DNA of 9,766 nucleotides from Chloroflexi bacterium RBG_16_70_13 (GCA_001795245.1 MGOD01000107.1:2283-12048); one strand, 5' to 3'; counted from the stretch's first letter, positions 1 through 6,135 are shown. Translations and numbers: made by a program. The notes: generated by a model not told the origin, from the sequence alone.

Positions 1-797
1 TCCCCCGGATCGCAACCCGCGTCTGTCTCGATCTCCTGCGGACCCGCCGGGGACGCGTCCTGCCGCCCTCGATCAGCGGTCCCGCCGACCCGACCCAGCC
101 GGCCCCGCTCTCACCGCCCACCGAGGTCGTCTGGCTGGAGCCACTCCCGGACGCGTTCGTGGCCGGCGCGGAGCACGACCCCGCGGCGCGCTACGACCTC
201 CGGGAGAGCGTCTCGCTCGCGTTCATCGCCGCGCTCCAGTCGGTGCCGCCTCGACCGCGCGCGGTGCTTCTCCTGCGGGACGTCCTCGGCTGGACGGCGC
301 GCGAGACGGCTGAGGCCCTCGAGCTGACCGTGCCGGCCGTGAACAGCGCCCTCCACCGGGCGCGAACCGCCCTGCGCGCCACCCACCATCGCTCCGGCCG
401 CGACGTCGTGGATGCCGCGCCGCCGGCCGATCCGGTGGTCCGGCGCCTCCTCCGCGCCTACGTCCGGGCCTGGGAATCCGACGACATCGGCGGTCTCCTG
501 GCGGCCATGCGTGCTGACGTCAGGCTGGCGATGCCGCCGTCCCCGTCCTGGTATGCCGGTAGGGCCGACGTCGAGACGCTCTTGCGGACCTGGGTCTTCG
601 GGCCGCTTCGGCCGCGGACCGGGTATCGCGCGGTCGCGACGATCGCGAACGGGCAGGCGGCGGTGGTTTTCGGGAGCCGTGCGGCAGGCTCGCCCCCGAC
701 CGGCGTCCAGGTCCTGGACGTGGCGGATGGCCGCGTTCGCGACGTCACGATCTTCGTCGAGCCCGCGATCGCTGCCGCCTTCGGCTGGCCCGCCTGA
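1..797 (+). CDS. ECF sigma factor with C-terminal SnoaL-like domain, SigG/SigX5-type (5' truncated)
   Basis: This is the 3' part of an RNA polymerase sigma factor, which directs core polymerase to a specific set of promoters. The reading frame is open from base 3 and gives 264 visible residues; the start and most of region 2 lie outside the window. The first residues (RIATRVCLDLLRTRRGR) match the end of sigma region 2. A proline-rich linker with WLEPLPDAF follows. Region 4 covers about residues 68-126 and contains a helix-turn-helix around TARETAEALELTVPAVNSAL. About residues 145-255 look like a SnoaL-like NTF2-fold domain. In this family that tail is known to stand in for, or modulate like, an anti-sigma factor, which fits the absence of an anti-sigma gene downstream. 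Only 20 bp separate it from the convergent PAC2 gene. The family call is from recognised motifs; the regulon is unknown. Confidence 0.9.
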   Translation, partial: PRIATRVCLDLLRTRRGRVLPPSISGPADPTQPAPLSPPTEVVWLEPLPDAFVAGAEHDPAARYDLRESVSLAFIAALQSVPPRPRAVLLLRDVLGWTARETAEALELTVPAVNSALHRARTALRATHHRSGRDVVDAAPPADPVVRRLLRAYVRAWESDDIGGLLAAMRADVRLAMPPSPSWYAGRADVETLLRTWVFGPLRPRTGYRAVATIANGQAAVVFGSRAAGSPPTGVQVLDVADGRVRDVTIFVEPAIAAAFGWPA

Positions 798-817
798 GCG
801 ACGGACGCCGCCCGTGG

Positions 818-1681
818 TCAGTTCGGGCGGCCGCCCCCGCCCAGCTCGCGACCCTGGTCGCGGAGGAAGCGCTCGATGTCGGCGATGAGGTCGTCGCCGG
901 CGGGTAGCCGCGATTCATCGACCATGCTCTCGAGGCGCTCGACGTAGTTGCGGGTGTTCTCGTCGAGGGAGGCGGCCGTGTCGAGGCGCTTGCGGAGCGC
1001 GCGGGCCTCCTCGGCGAGATCGCCCATCGGGGGCTCGAAGTCGAGGTGCCGGCCGACCGCCCGCAACAGCTCGGCGGCGGCGCCCGGGTACTCGCCCGAG
1101 ACGTAATGGGGGATCTGGGCGAAGTAGCCGACAGACGGGATCCCCGCCCGCGAGACCGCCATGTCGAGGACCGAGATGCAGGCCGCCGGGACGCGGAGGA
1201 TGCCTTCGGGGCCGGGCCGGACGTCGCCGCGGAGGAGCCCAGGAGCGGATGACGTGCCGAGGATCGGCACGGGCCGGGTATGGGGCACGGCGGCCGGGAT
1301 CGCCCCGATGCTGATCCACTGGGCGACCTTCAGCTGCTTCGCGAGCTCGACGACCTCGGCCGCGAAGCGGTGCCACCTGAAGTCGGGCTCGGCGCCGTGG
1401 AGGACGAGGACGTCGCGCTCCCCGTGCCGGCGGCTCCGCATCTGGAGCGACGGCCAGGTCAGCCGCTCGGGCTTGCCGTTCTCGATCTCGAGGGTGGGCC
1501 GGCGGGCCCGGAAGTCGAAGAGCTGGTCGCCGTCGAACTCGGCGACGAGGCGGCCCTTCCCGGCGAGCTTCGAGGCCGCGCCGGTCGCGGCGCTGCCGGC
1601 ATCGACCCAGCCGTCGAGGGCGGCGACGACCACGGGCTCGATGAGCTCGGCCTGGGGCTCCTTGAGCCGGTACAGGGCCAT
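818..1681 (-). CDS. PAC2 family protein (proteasome assembly chaperone 2-like)
   Basis: The 287-residue product is a soluble protein of the PAC2 family (Pfam PF09754). This family is named for a eukaryotic proteasome-assembly chaperone, but its bacterial members have no settled function. Visible family features are the N-terminal VVVALDGWVDAGSAATGA stretch (about residues 18-35), the central GAIPAAVPHTRPVPILGTSS block and the VGYFAQIPHYVSGEYPGAAA block. The C-terminal 60 residues (EEARALRKRLDTAASLDENT onward) look like a charged helical or coiled segment, as in actinobacterial members. It has no signal peptide and no membrane helix. The ATG at 1679-1681 lies 12 bp after the cupin stop codon, so the two genes are probably one transcript. 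No clear Shine-Dalgarno precedes it, which suggests translational coupling. No proteasome gene is visible here to support a role in proteasome assembly. Confidence 0.88.
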   Translation of the reverse strand: MALYRLKEPQAELIEPVVVAALDGWVDAGSAATGAASKLAGKGRLVAEFDGDQLFDFRARRPTLEIENGKPERLTWPSLQMRSRRHGERDVLVLHGAEPDFRWHRFAAEVVELAKQLKVAQWISIGAIPAAVPHTRPVPILGTSSAPGLLRGDVRPGPEGILRVPAACISVLDMAVSRAGIPSVGYFAQIPHYVSGEYPGAAAELLRAVGRHLDFEPPMGDLAEEARALRKRLDTAASLDENTRNYVERLESMVDESRLPAGDDLIADIERFLRDQGRELGGGGRPN

Positions 1682-1693
1682 GGCGGGCCGCTC

Positions 1694-2071
1694 TCAGCCG
1701 CCCTCGGGCCAGCGGGGGATGGAGCCCTCGACGATCGCCCGGTCGTCCCAGTCGTCGCGTATCGGGTTGAAGATGTCGAGGACGACCGCGCCGTCCGGGC
1801 CGGCCGTGACCTGGTGGGGCTTGTACGAGAGGCACCGCCAGGTGCCGCCCGGCCCGAGGTGGCGAGTCTCGCCGTCGAGGGTGAAGTCCACCTCGCCCTT
1901 GATGACCATGCCCAACTGCTCCTGCTCGTGGCGATGCTCCGGAACGACGGCGTTCGGGGCCAGTTCGACGACCGCGAGCGTCAGGCGCTCACCCTGGATC
2001 CGGCGCCCGCGGACGGTCTCGCCCCAGAGGGCCAGCAGCGGCGCGTCGGTGATGTCGATGAGGTTGCTCAT
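1694..2071 (-). CDS. Single-domain cupin protein
   Basis: The product is a 125-residue small beta-barrel (cupin_2) protein. Cupin motif 1 is seen as PEHRHEQEQLGMVIKG (residues 44-59): H46 and H48 with E51 are the expected metal ligands, followed by the conserved glycine. Motif 2 is GGTWRCLSYKPHQV, with H86 as the last ligand. Such proteins are dioxygenases, isomerases, or small-molecule sensors or storage proteins; the substrate cannot be told from sequence. I chose ATG 2069-2071 (MSNLIDITDA) because the conserved fold begins there. The frame remains open upstream to 2338, but that stretch reads as non-family, arginine-rich sequence and overlaps the end of the neighbouring gene. No Shine-Dalgarno is present. 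Instead a TAnnnT box sits at the position expected for leaderless transcription. It is followed by the PAC2 gene after 12 bp. Confidence 0.87.
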   Translation of the reverse strand: MSNLIDITDAPLLALWGETVRGRRIQGERLTLAVVELAPNAVVPEHRHEQEQLGMVIKGEVDFTLDGETRHLGPGGTWRCLSYKPHQVTAGPDGAVVLDIFNPIRDDWDDRAIVEGSIPRWPEGG

Positions 2072-2077
2072 CCCCGG

Positions 2078-2083
2078 AGCATA
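2078..2083 (-). promoter_or_regulatory. Candidate -10 box (TATGCT) for leaderless cupin mRNA
   Basis: On the minus strand TATGCT is followed by exactly six bases (CCGGGG) and then the cupin ATG. That spacing would start transcription at the A of the start codon. The lack of a Shine-Dalgarno sequence agrees with a leaderless mRNA, a common arrangement in high-G+C bacteria. No convincing -35 hexamer is seen 17 bp upstream, so this rests on spacing alone. Confidence 0.4.
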
Positions 2084-2148
2084 GCGCGAGCAGCGCGAGG
2101 CTCCGACCGATGTGCCGCCGACCCCGCCCGGCAAGGAGGGCGAATCGG

Positions 2149-3882
2149 TCAGTTCGTGGGTTCCGCGAACACGGCGGCGTAGAGGGCAATGGGGACGTCG
2201 ACATCGAAGCTCGGGTAGACCCCGGGCTCGCCCGAGATCCAGGCGCAGACCGTGGTCCCGTCCGCCTCGGGGATCATGAATGCGTAGTCGCCGTTTTCGT
2301 TCGTCCTGACCGTCGTGCCGATGCCTCCCGGGGCGCACGCAGCACCCGATCCGACCGTCACGATGACATCGCCGATGGGATCGCCGGAATCCTGGTCCGT
2401 CACCCGACCGGAGACCTCGAGCGCCCGGCCGACCTCGACCGGGTACGGATCGAGGAGCACCGTCAGGTCCGGAACGTGCGTGCCGAGGACCTCGAGCGTG
2501 GGCGACGTGTCACTGATCGCCGGGTCGATGACGAGCTCGTGGCCTTCGATGTCGTAGGCGACGACGCCGCCGACCCGCCAGATCCCTCGATCGCCCGACG
2601 TCAGCCGGTACGTGGCGGTCCACTGGCCCGCGTCGGGCGTCGGAGCCATCGCCCGGACGAGCTGCGGAATGTGCGGGTCCGTTGGATCCCCGGTATCGCC
2701 GGCCCCGCGCTCGAGGACCACGATCGGGGCGAGCGACGGATCCGCGCCGGGATCGGGCCGAAGGCCGGCGGGGAACGTGATCGACACCGTGACGTCGCTG
2801 GTCTCAAACCCGTCGAGCGCCATCGAGCCCGTCGAGAACCCGATCTCGACCGCCGCTGTTTGCGGGTCGATCGGCGTCGGCGTCGGCGCGCCTGCTGTCG
2901 CCGATGGCCGCGGTGCCGGCAGCGTGACGCCAAGCTCATCGAGCGTCAGCACCCGACCCAGCAGGTCGGCGGCACCCGCGGGTGGGCAGAGGAAGCAATC
3001 CTCCTGGGCAACGAACGGGTCGACGAGCCAATAGCCATGCTGCGGATCGCCGGCGCCCGGGCTATCCCCCGCGGCGTTGGGAATGCGCAGGCTTCCTGGC
3101 GGCGCGCTATTCGAGGAGACCGTCGCCTCGTCCGCGACGAGCCACGCGACACCCGACCCGCACCCGAAGACCCCGGAGAACCCGGCGCGGCAGCGATACT
3201 GGGTCGTTGACACTGCTCGCCAGGCATCCACGAGGTAGAGGTACGGCACCGGGCGTGCGCCGGGCCCCTTGAGGTCGACGAGCGCCGCGGTCAGCTGCGG
3301 CAGCGTCCAGGCGAGGCCATCGGGGCCCGGTCGGACCGATCCAAGAAGCTCGAGCCGACCACCCGGATGGTCGGTGACACGGAACGCGTACGGGCTACCC
3401 ACGATCGGGTCCGGCGGGTCCGAGTCGAAGACGTAGATCTCACGATCGCCGAGGTCGATCAGGTACCGCGGGCAGGCGGTCCCCAGGCAGACAACGCGCA
3501 AGACTTCAAGGGTCACATCCGCGATCACGACGGTGCCCGCGCGAGCGGACGGGTCCGAACCCAGGACCGCGTCGAGCTCCTCGGCGGTGAGGGCGCGAGT
3601 CGCTGGATAGCCTGCCGCCCGTTCTGCCGAAGGGGTCGGCGACGTGCCGGGCCCATTCCAGATGCTCGGCGGCAGGACAGCCAGGGCGAGGATCAGGACG
3701 GCGATCCCGGCAGCCGCGACGCCGAGCGAGGGGCCCCGAACCCCAATCCGCCGCCACCACGGACCGGACGCGGTCGCGGCGACGCGTGTCATGACGACCT
3801 CGGCGATCTGCTCGACGTCGGTGACGCCCGCCACGGCGCGGCGATCGAGGTGCTCGCGGAGGGATCGATCGTCGAGGGTCAT
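2149..3882 (-). CDS. Probable membrane-anchored anti-sigma factor/sensor with large exported domain
   Basis: This 577-residue protein is probably the partner of the ECF sigma factor encoded just upstream. The two genes overlap by 4 bp (ATGA), so translation is likely coupled. In order, it has a short charged cytoplasmic N-terminus (1-48), one membrane helix (about 51-72, LGVAAAGIAVLILALAVLPP), an exported region to about 320, a Pro/Thr/Ala linker (about 322-340, PSATAGAPTPTP) and two beta-rich domains. The second of these (about 470-577) resembles a carboxypeptidase-regulatory or Ig-like repeat (VSGRVTDQDSGDPIGDVIVT...ENGDYAFMIPE). Eight cysteines lie outside the membrane at 132/137, 231/241, 296/299 and 516/546, suggesting disulfides. 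No zinc anti-sigma HxxxCxxC motif is seen in the N-terminus. The anti-sigma role is inferred from overlap and topology; no named Pfam domain is recognised with confidence in the central region. Confidence 0.75.
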   Translation of the reverse strand: MTLDDRSLREHLDRRAVAGVTDVEQIAEVVMTRVAATASGPWWRRIGVRGPSLGVAAAGIAVLILALAVLPPSIWNGPGTSPTPSAERAAGYPATRALTAEELDAVLGSDPSARAGTVVIADVTLEVLRVVCLGTACPRYLIDLGDREIYVFDSDPPDPIVGSPYAFRVTDHPGGRLELLGSVRPGPDGLAWTLPQLTAALVDLKGPGARPVPYLYLVDAWRAVSTTQYRCRAGFSGVFGCGSGVAWLVADEATVSSNSAPPGSLRIPNAAGDSPGAGDPQHGYWLVDPFVAQEDCFLCPPAGAADLLGRVLTLDELGVTLPAPRPSATAGAPTPTPIDPQTAAVEIGFSTGSMALDGFETSDVTVSITFPAGLRPDPGADPSLAPIVVLERGAGDTGDPTDPHIPQLVRAMAPTPDAGQWTATYRLTSGDRGIWRVGGVVAYDIEGHELVIDPAISDTSPTLEVLGTHVPDLTVLLDPYPVEVGRALEVSGRVTDQDSGDPIGDVIVTVGSGAACAPGGIGTTVRTNENGDYAFMIPEADGTTVCAWISGEPGVYPSFDVDVPIALYAAVFAEPTN

Positions 3883-4430
3883 CGGAGGCCCTCGCGGGCG
3901 AGGGCGCGATCCAGCGCCGCGCGCGCGGCGCTGAGCCGCGACTTCACCGTGCCCTCCGGGACGCCGAGCCGGGCCGCGACCTCCGCGATCGGCAGCTCGT
4001 CGCGATGGTGGAGGACGAGGATCGCCCGCTGCTCGACCGGCAGGTGGTCGAACGCCCGGTCGAAGGCGTCGGCGGTGACAGCCCGGTGCTCGAACCCAGG
4101 CCCGTGCGTCTCGGCGAGCTCGTGGGCGGATTCGTTGGGAAGCGCCACGAGCGCCGGCCCGCGCCGCCGCCGCAGGGCCATCCGGCAGGCATTGACCGTG
4201 ATCCGGCCGAGCCAGGCGTCGAATCGGTCCGGGTCGCGCAGGGACGGCAGCCGGCGCCAGGCGCCGATCAGGGCCTCCTGCGTCGCGTCGTCGGCGTCGG
4301 CGTCGTTGCCGAGGATCGCCCGGGCGGTTCGGTACACGGTCTCCACCTTCCGGCGCACGATCTGCTCGTACGCCGCCCGATCGCCCCGGCGGGCCTGCTC
4401 GATGAGCTCGCGCTCCAACGGGCCCTCCAT
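3879..4430 (-). CDS. ECF-family RNA polymerase sigma factor
   Basis: The 183-residue protein is a complete group 4 (extracytoplasmic function) sigma factor of normal length. Region 2 spans about residues 14-90: DATQEAL (48-54) is the core-binding motif, and RFDAWLGRITVNACRMALRRRR carries the -10-recognising end. Region 4 spans about 122-176, with LPVEQRAILVLHHRDELPIA followed by a helix-turn-helix (EVAARLGVPEGTVKSRLSAA) that reads the -35 element. It contains only regions 2 and 4, with no extra domain. ATG 4428-4430 is the only usable start: an in-frame TAG lies 27 bases upstream with no ATG, GTG or TTG between. No good Shine-Dalgarno is visible. The stop overlaps the start of the membrane protein by 4 bp. 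Its own control is probably through candidate promoters in the 412-bp gap upstream. Confidence 0.93.
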   Translation of the reverse strand: MEGPLERELIEQARRGDRAAYEQIVRRKVETVYRTARAILGNDADADDATQEALIGAWRRLPSLRDPDRFDAWLGRITVNACRMALRRRRGPALVALPNESAHELAETHGPGFEHRAVTADAFDRAFDHLPVEQRAILVLHHRDELPIAEVAARLGVPEGTVKSRLSAARAALDRALAREGLR

Positions 4431-4439
4431 CCGATGTCT

Positions 4440-4516
4440 GCCTGGGCGCTCACCCTATTCGATGCGCGCCACGGCCCGTGCGTTCGCCCGAGATTCTGGG
4501 ACAGCCTGGGCGCTCA
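4440..4516. repeat. 13-bp direct repeat GCCTGGGCGCTCA, two copies
   Basis: Identical copies lie at 4440-4452 and 4504-4516, with starts 64 bp apart. Both are immediately upstream of the sigma factor start; the nearer copy ends 10 bp before the ATG. They could be binding sites for a regulator, or a small local duplication. The bases flanking each copy differ. Confidence 0.6.
4452..4457 (-). promoter_or_regulatory. Candidate start-proximal -10 box (TAGGGT) for the sigma operon
   Basis: TAGGGT on the minus strand lies 21 bases before the sigma ATG and would give a leader of about 15 nt. The same octamer context TAGGGTGA is found exactly 240 bp further upstream (TAGGGT at 4692-4697). No matching -35 element is evident, so this is a weak call. 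Confidence 0.25.
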
Positions 4517-4573
4517 ACGGCGCGGTGGCATCCCCCGGGCCGGGGCCTTCGACCGGGCCGCGACGCTCCCACC

Positions 4574-4601
4574 GTCAAACCGGGGGCAACGGGCCCGATA
4601 A
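4574..4601 (+). promoter_or_regulatory. Candidate ECF-type promoter, rightward (GTCAAA-16-CGATAA)
   Basis: GTCAAA at 4574-4579 is followed after 16 bp by CGATAA at 4596-4601. The same pair with the same 16-bp spacing is found on the opposite strand at 4722-4695. Sixteen to seventeen bp is the usual ECF spacing. Transcription would start near 4608 and run rightward, where no plus-strand gene is recognised. It would therefore make a short RNA or an antisense transcript to the 135-residue membrane-protein gene. Confidence 0.4.
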
Positions 4602-4694
4602 GGGTCGTACCGCGGGTACCGTGCCGGTCGGGATGAGCACGACCGAGGTCCGCTCGTATTCGATACCGACCTTCGACGCCTCGCCAGCGTCACC

Positions 4695-4722
4695 CTATCG
4701 TCGGACATATCCCGGATTTGAC
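4695..4722 (-). promoter_or_regulatory. Candidate ECF-type promoter of the sigma/anti-sigma operon (GTCAAA-16-CGATAG)
   Basis: On the minus strand GTCAAA (4722 to 4717), a 16-bp spacer and CGATAG (4700 to 4695) mirror the left-hand element. Its direction is correct for the sigma factor gene, with transcription starting near 4688 and a leader of about 258 nt. Autoregulation is common for ECF factors, so this is the natural candidate for self-recognition. The -35 lies inside a 15-bp palindrome arm, which could let a repressor compete. This is inferred from sequence only. Confidence 0.45.
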
Positions 4723-4734
4723 GGTGCCACCGTC
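4720..4734. promoter_or_regulatory. 15-bp palindrome overlapping the candidate -35 element
   Basis: GACGGTGCCACCGTC is a perfect dyad of 7+1+7 bases. The left inverted-repeat arm lacks this symmetry because it differs at exactly the three bases that complete the palindrome. It overlaps part of the right-hand GTCAAA box, so it could be an operator. No T-run follows, so it is unlikely to be a terminator. Confidence 0.35.
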
Positions 4735-4792
4735 GCGGCGCCAAGTAGGCAGACCGAGAACCGACCGAGGAGCCGCACGAAGCGCCGCCCGT

Positions 4793-4825
4793 CCCCCGCC
4801 GCTGACCGGCGCCGCGCCGCGGGGG
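4793..4825 (-). terminator. Possible hairpin terminator after the 135-residue membrane-protein gene
   Basis: CCCCCGC (4793-4799) pairs with GCGGGGG (4819-4825) across a 19-base loop that is itself G+C rich. It begins 17 nt beyond the stop codon of the minus-strand gene ending at 4843. There is no U-tract, so it may be an RNA-stabilising stem or a factor-assisted terminator. Confidence 0.35.
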
Positions 4826-4842
4826 ATCGTCCGCCATCGAAC

Positions 4843-5250
4843 CTAGCGGGCCAGTCCCTCCGGCGACCAGCTCGTCACGAGCACGAGCCACAGCATGACG
4901 AGGTCGATGCCGACGCCGATCGTGAGCCACGGCAGGTAGAACAGCGCGAGGAGCGCGAGCGAGGCCAGCGTCCCGGCCGCGACGGCGGGCACCCACAGGC
5001 CCGACGGGCCGATCCCGAACGACGCCAGCGCAGCCAGCGCGTAGGCCCCGATGAGGACCGCGACGAGCGCGATCCCGAGGATCCGGAGCGTGTCGGATCC
5101 GGCGCCGAGCGGCGAGAGCGCCCACGACCGGCCGAGCTCGAACGGCCAGGTCGGCGCGCCAGGGGTCGCCGCCGGCTTCGGGACGAAGAACATCAGGTGG
5201 ACGGCGGCGTGCGCGAGCAGGAACCCGACGAAGAGGAGCTTGATGGCCAT
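4843..5250 (-). CDS. Small four-helix integral membrane protein, function unknown
   Basis: This 135-residue protein is not recognised as a named family. Four hydrophobic segments are visible at about 3-23 (IKLLFVGFLLAHAAVHLMFFV), 55-78, 85-107 and 110-127. The first helix carries two histidines in the pattern AHAAVHLMFF, which is reminiscent of many small uncharacterised actinobacterial and chloroflexal membrane proteins. I chose ATG 5248-5250, not the more distant in-frame start at 5370, because GGGAGG lies 5 bases before it and the extra 40 residues are low-complexity. It follows the IPT/TIG-domain gene after 138 bp on the same strand; a 9-bp hairpin lies between them. Co-transcription is plausible but not certain. 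Confidence 0.78.
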   Translation of the reverse strand: MAIKLLFVGFLLAHAAVHLMFFVPKPAATPGAPTWPFELGRSWALSPLGAGSDTLRILGIALVAVLIGAYALAALASFGIGPSGLWVPAVAAGTLASLALLALFYLPWLTIGVGIDLVMLWLVLVTSWSPEGLAR

Positions 5251-5300
5251 CGATGCCTCCCGTCCCGGCGCAGGACGTGCGAGGACGCCTCCGACCCCGA

Positions 5301-5328
5301 GCCTCGCCGGTAGAGCAGGCGGCGAGGC
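5301..5328 (-). terminator. Hairpin between the two membrane-protein genes
   Basis: GCCTCGCCG (5301-5309) and CGGCGAGGC (5320-5328) form a perfect 9-bp stem with a 10-base loop. It lies 60 nt downstream of the stop codon of the IPT/TIG-domain gene. No U-tract follows in either direction. It could attenuate read-through to the 135-residue gene or stabilise the upstream message. Confidence 0.4.
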
Positions 5329-5388
5329 AGTGCCGAACGTCCGGGAATCGCCGCCCGATGAGCCCGTCAACCCCGAGCGGCTGGTCCC

Positions 5389-6135
5389 TTACGCGGTGAC
5401 CGTGAACAGCTTGGTCCGCGTCACGCTGGCGTCCGGCGTGGAGACGGTGACATCGACCGGGCCGGCCTCGAGGCCGACGGGGATCTTCGTCAGGATCATC
5501 GCGTCGGAGCCCTTGCTGAAGGTCTCGACGTCGACGCCCTGGAAGCGCACCGCCTCGACCGCCTTCAGGCCGGTCCCCTTGATGGTGACCTCGATGCCGA
5601 CGGCTCCCTGTTTCGGATCGACGTCCGCGATCGTCGGGACCGTCCCGGCGTCCTTCGAAGTGAAGAGCATGTCGACGACCTTCCGGAGGAGGTTGCGGAA
5701 GGCGTCCTCGCGGTAGCCGGTCGCGAAGGCGATGACGTAGTAAAAGAGATCCTTGGGACCGGTCGTCGTGGCCTCCGTCGGATTCACGCCGATCGCCAGG
5801 ACGCCCGACTGGAAGATGAGGACCGCGACGATCGCCACGAAGGCGCCGACCATCGGGCGGGCCACGTACCAGGTCCAGTAGCGGCGATCCCAGTCGTAGC
5901 GGTGCTCGTGGATACCCACGAGCGAGATGAGCACCCCGCCGACGGCGCCGTACCAGGGCACGGCCGACGGGATGATCCGGAGCTTGTCCGGGATCGCGAC
6001 ATCCACCGGGAGCTTCTGGCCGGTGACCGCCATCCAGCCGAGCACGGCCAGGCCGATGAGCCAGATCACCGTGTAGGTGAAGACCCACTTTCGCTGGTTG
6101 TCGCCCCGCGTGAGCTCGCGCCGCTGGCCTGCCAT
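5389..6135 (-). CDS. Membrane protein with C-terminal IPT/TIG domain
   Basis: The 248-residue product has a basic N-terminus, three membrane helices (about 18-37, 60-76 and 95-117) and a tail domain. An aromatic, charged loop HEHRYDWDRRYWTWYVARP sits between helices 2 and 3. After helix 3 the stretch KDLFYYVIAFATGYREDAF resembles the segment preceding the soluble domain in other small bacterial membrane proteins. Residues about 166-248 form an IPT/TIG immunoglobulin-like fold (VPTIADVDPKQGAVGIEVTI, then VRFQGVDVE, VDVTVSTPDA and a final LFTVTA strand). IPT domains usually bind proteins or carbohydrates at the cell surface or in regulators. The start at 6133-6135 is supported by GGGAGG 8 bases upstream. 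The partner and role are unknown. Confidence 0.83.
   Translation of the reverse strand: MAGQRRELTRGDNQRKWVFTYTVIWLIGLAVLGWMAVTGQKLPVDVAIPDKLRIIPSAVPWYGAVGGVLISLVGIHEHRYDWDRRYWTWYVARPMVGAFVAIVAVLIFQSGVLAIGVNPTEATTTGPKDLFYYVIAFATGYREDAFRNLLRKVVDMLFTSKDAGTVPTIADVDPKQGAVGIEVTIKGTGLKAVEAVRFQGVDVETFSKGSDAMILTKIPVGLEAGPVDVTVSTPDASVTRTKLFTVTA

Larger units (their letters stand above)
4557..4739. repeat. Long imperfect inverted repeat, 28/29-bp arms, 126-bp spacer
   Basis: The left arm is 4557-4584 on the plus strand and the right arm is 4711-4739 on the minus strand. Aligned, they share GCCGCGACG, then differ at three of five bases, then share ACCGTCAAA, a one-base gap, and CCGGG. That is 25 identities in 28 aligned positions. 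Resemblance resumes 10-11 bases further inward as CGATA(A)GGGT in both. The outer ends carry no transposon-like target duplication that I can see, and the spacer contains no transposase. I read it as a duplicated and inverted promoter region, not a miniature transposon, though the latter is not excluded. Confidence 0.8.
4431..4842. other. 412-bp non-coding control region upstream of the sigma operon
   Basis: No gene is supported here. The stretch is less codon-structured than its surroundings and has AT-rich islands rare elsewhere in the window. It holds a long inverted repeat (4557-4584 with 4711-4739) containing two facing ECF-like promoter candidates, a 13-bp direct repeat (4440-4452 and 4504-4516) and TCACCCTAT twice (4450-4458 and 4690-4698). 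It also holds a 15-bp palindrome (4720-4734) and a G+C-rich hairpin near the end of the 135-residue gene (4793-4825). Open frames crossing it lack a start with a ribosome-binding site and resemble no family. Confidence 0.75.

Noticed and set aside
2075..2105. CGGAGC/GCTCCG stem around the cupin start as a riboswitch or terminator
   Set aside because: There are only 6 bp with a 19-base loop, and it would lie mostly outside a leaderless transcript.
4557..4739. Miniature inverted-repeat transposable element
   Set aside because: No target-site duplication was found outside the arms, and the shared promoter-like geometry explains the arms better. Not fully excluded; more copies elsewhere in the genome would revive it.
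4718..4746. Plus-strand TTGACG as a vegetative -35 box
   Set aside because: No acceptable -10 follows at 16-19 bp. The same bases are better explained as the reverse of the GTCAAA box in the inverted repeat.
3367..5313. Long plus-strand open frame of 648 codons, including a possible small gene from ATG 4633
   Set aside because: It runs antisense through the sigma, anti-sigma and membrane-protein genes and reads as Arg/Pro/Ser low-complexity sequence. It is typical of a stop-poor shadow frame in G+C-rich DNA. The ATG at 4633 has no ribosome-binding site and no family resemblance.
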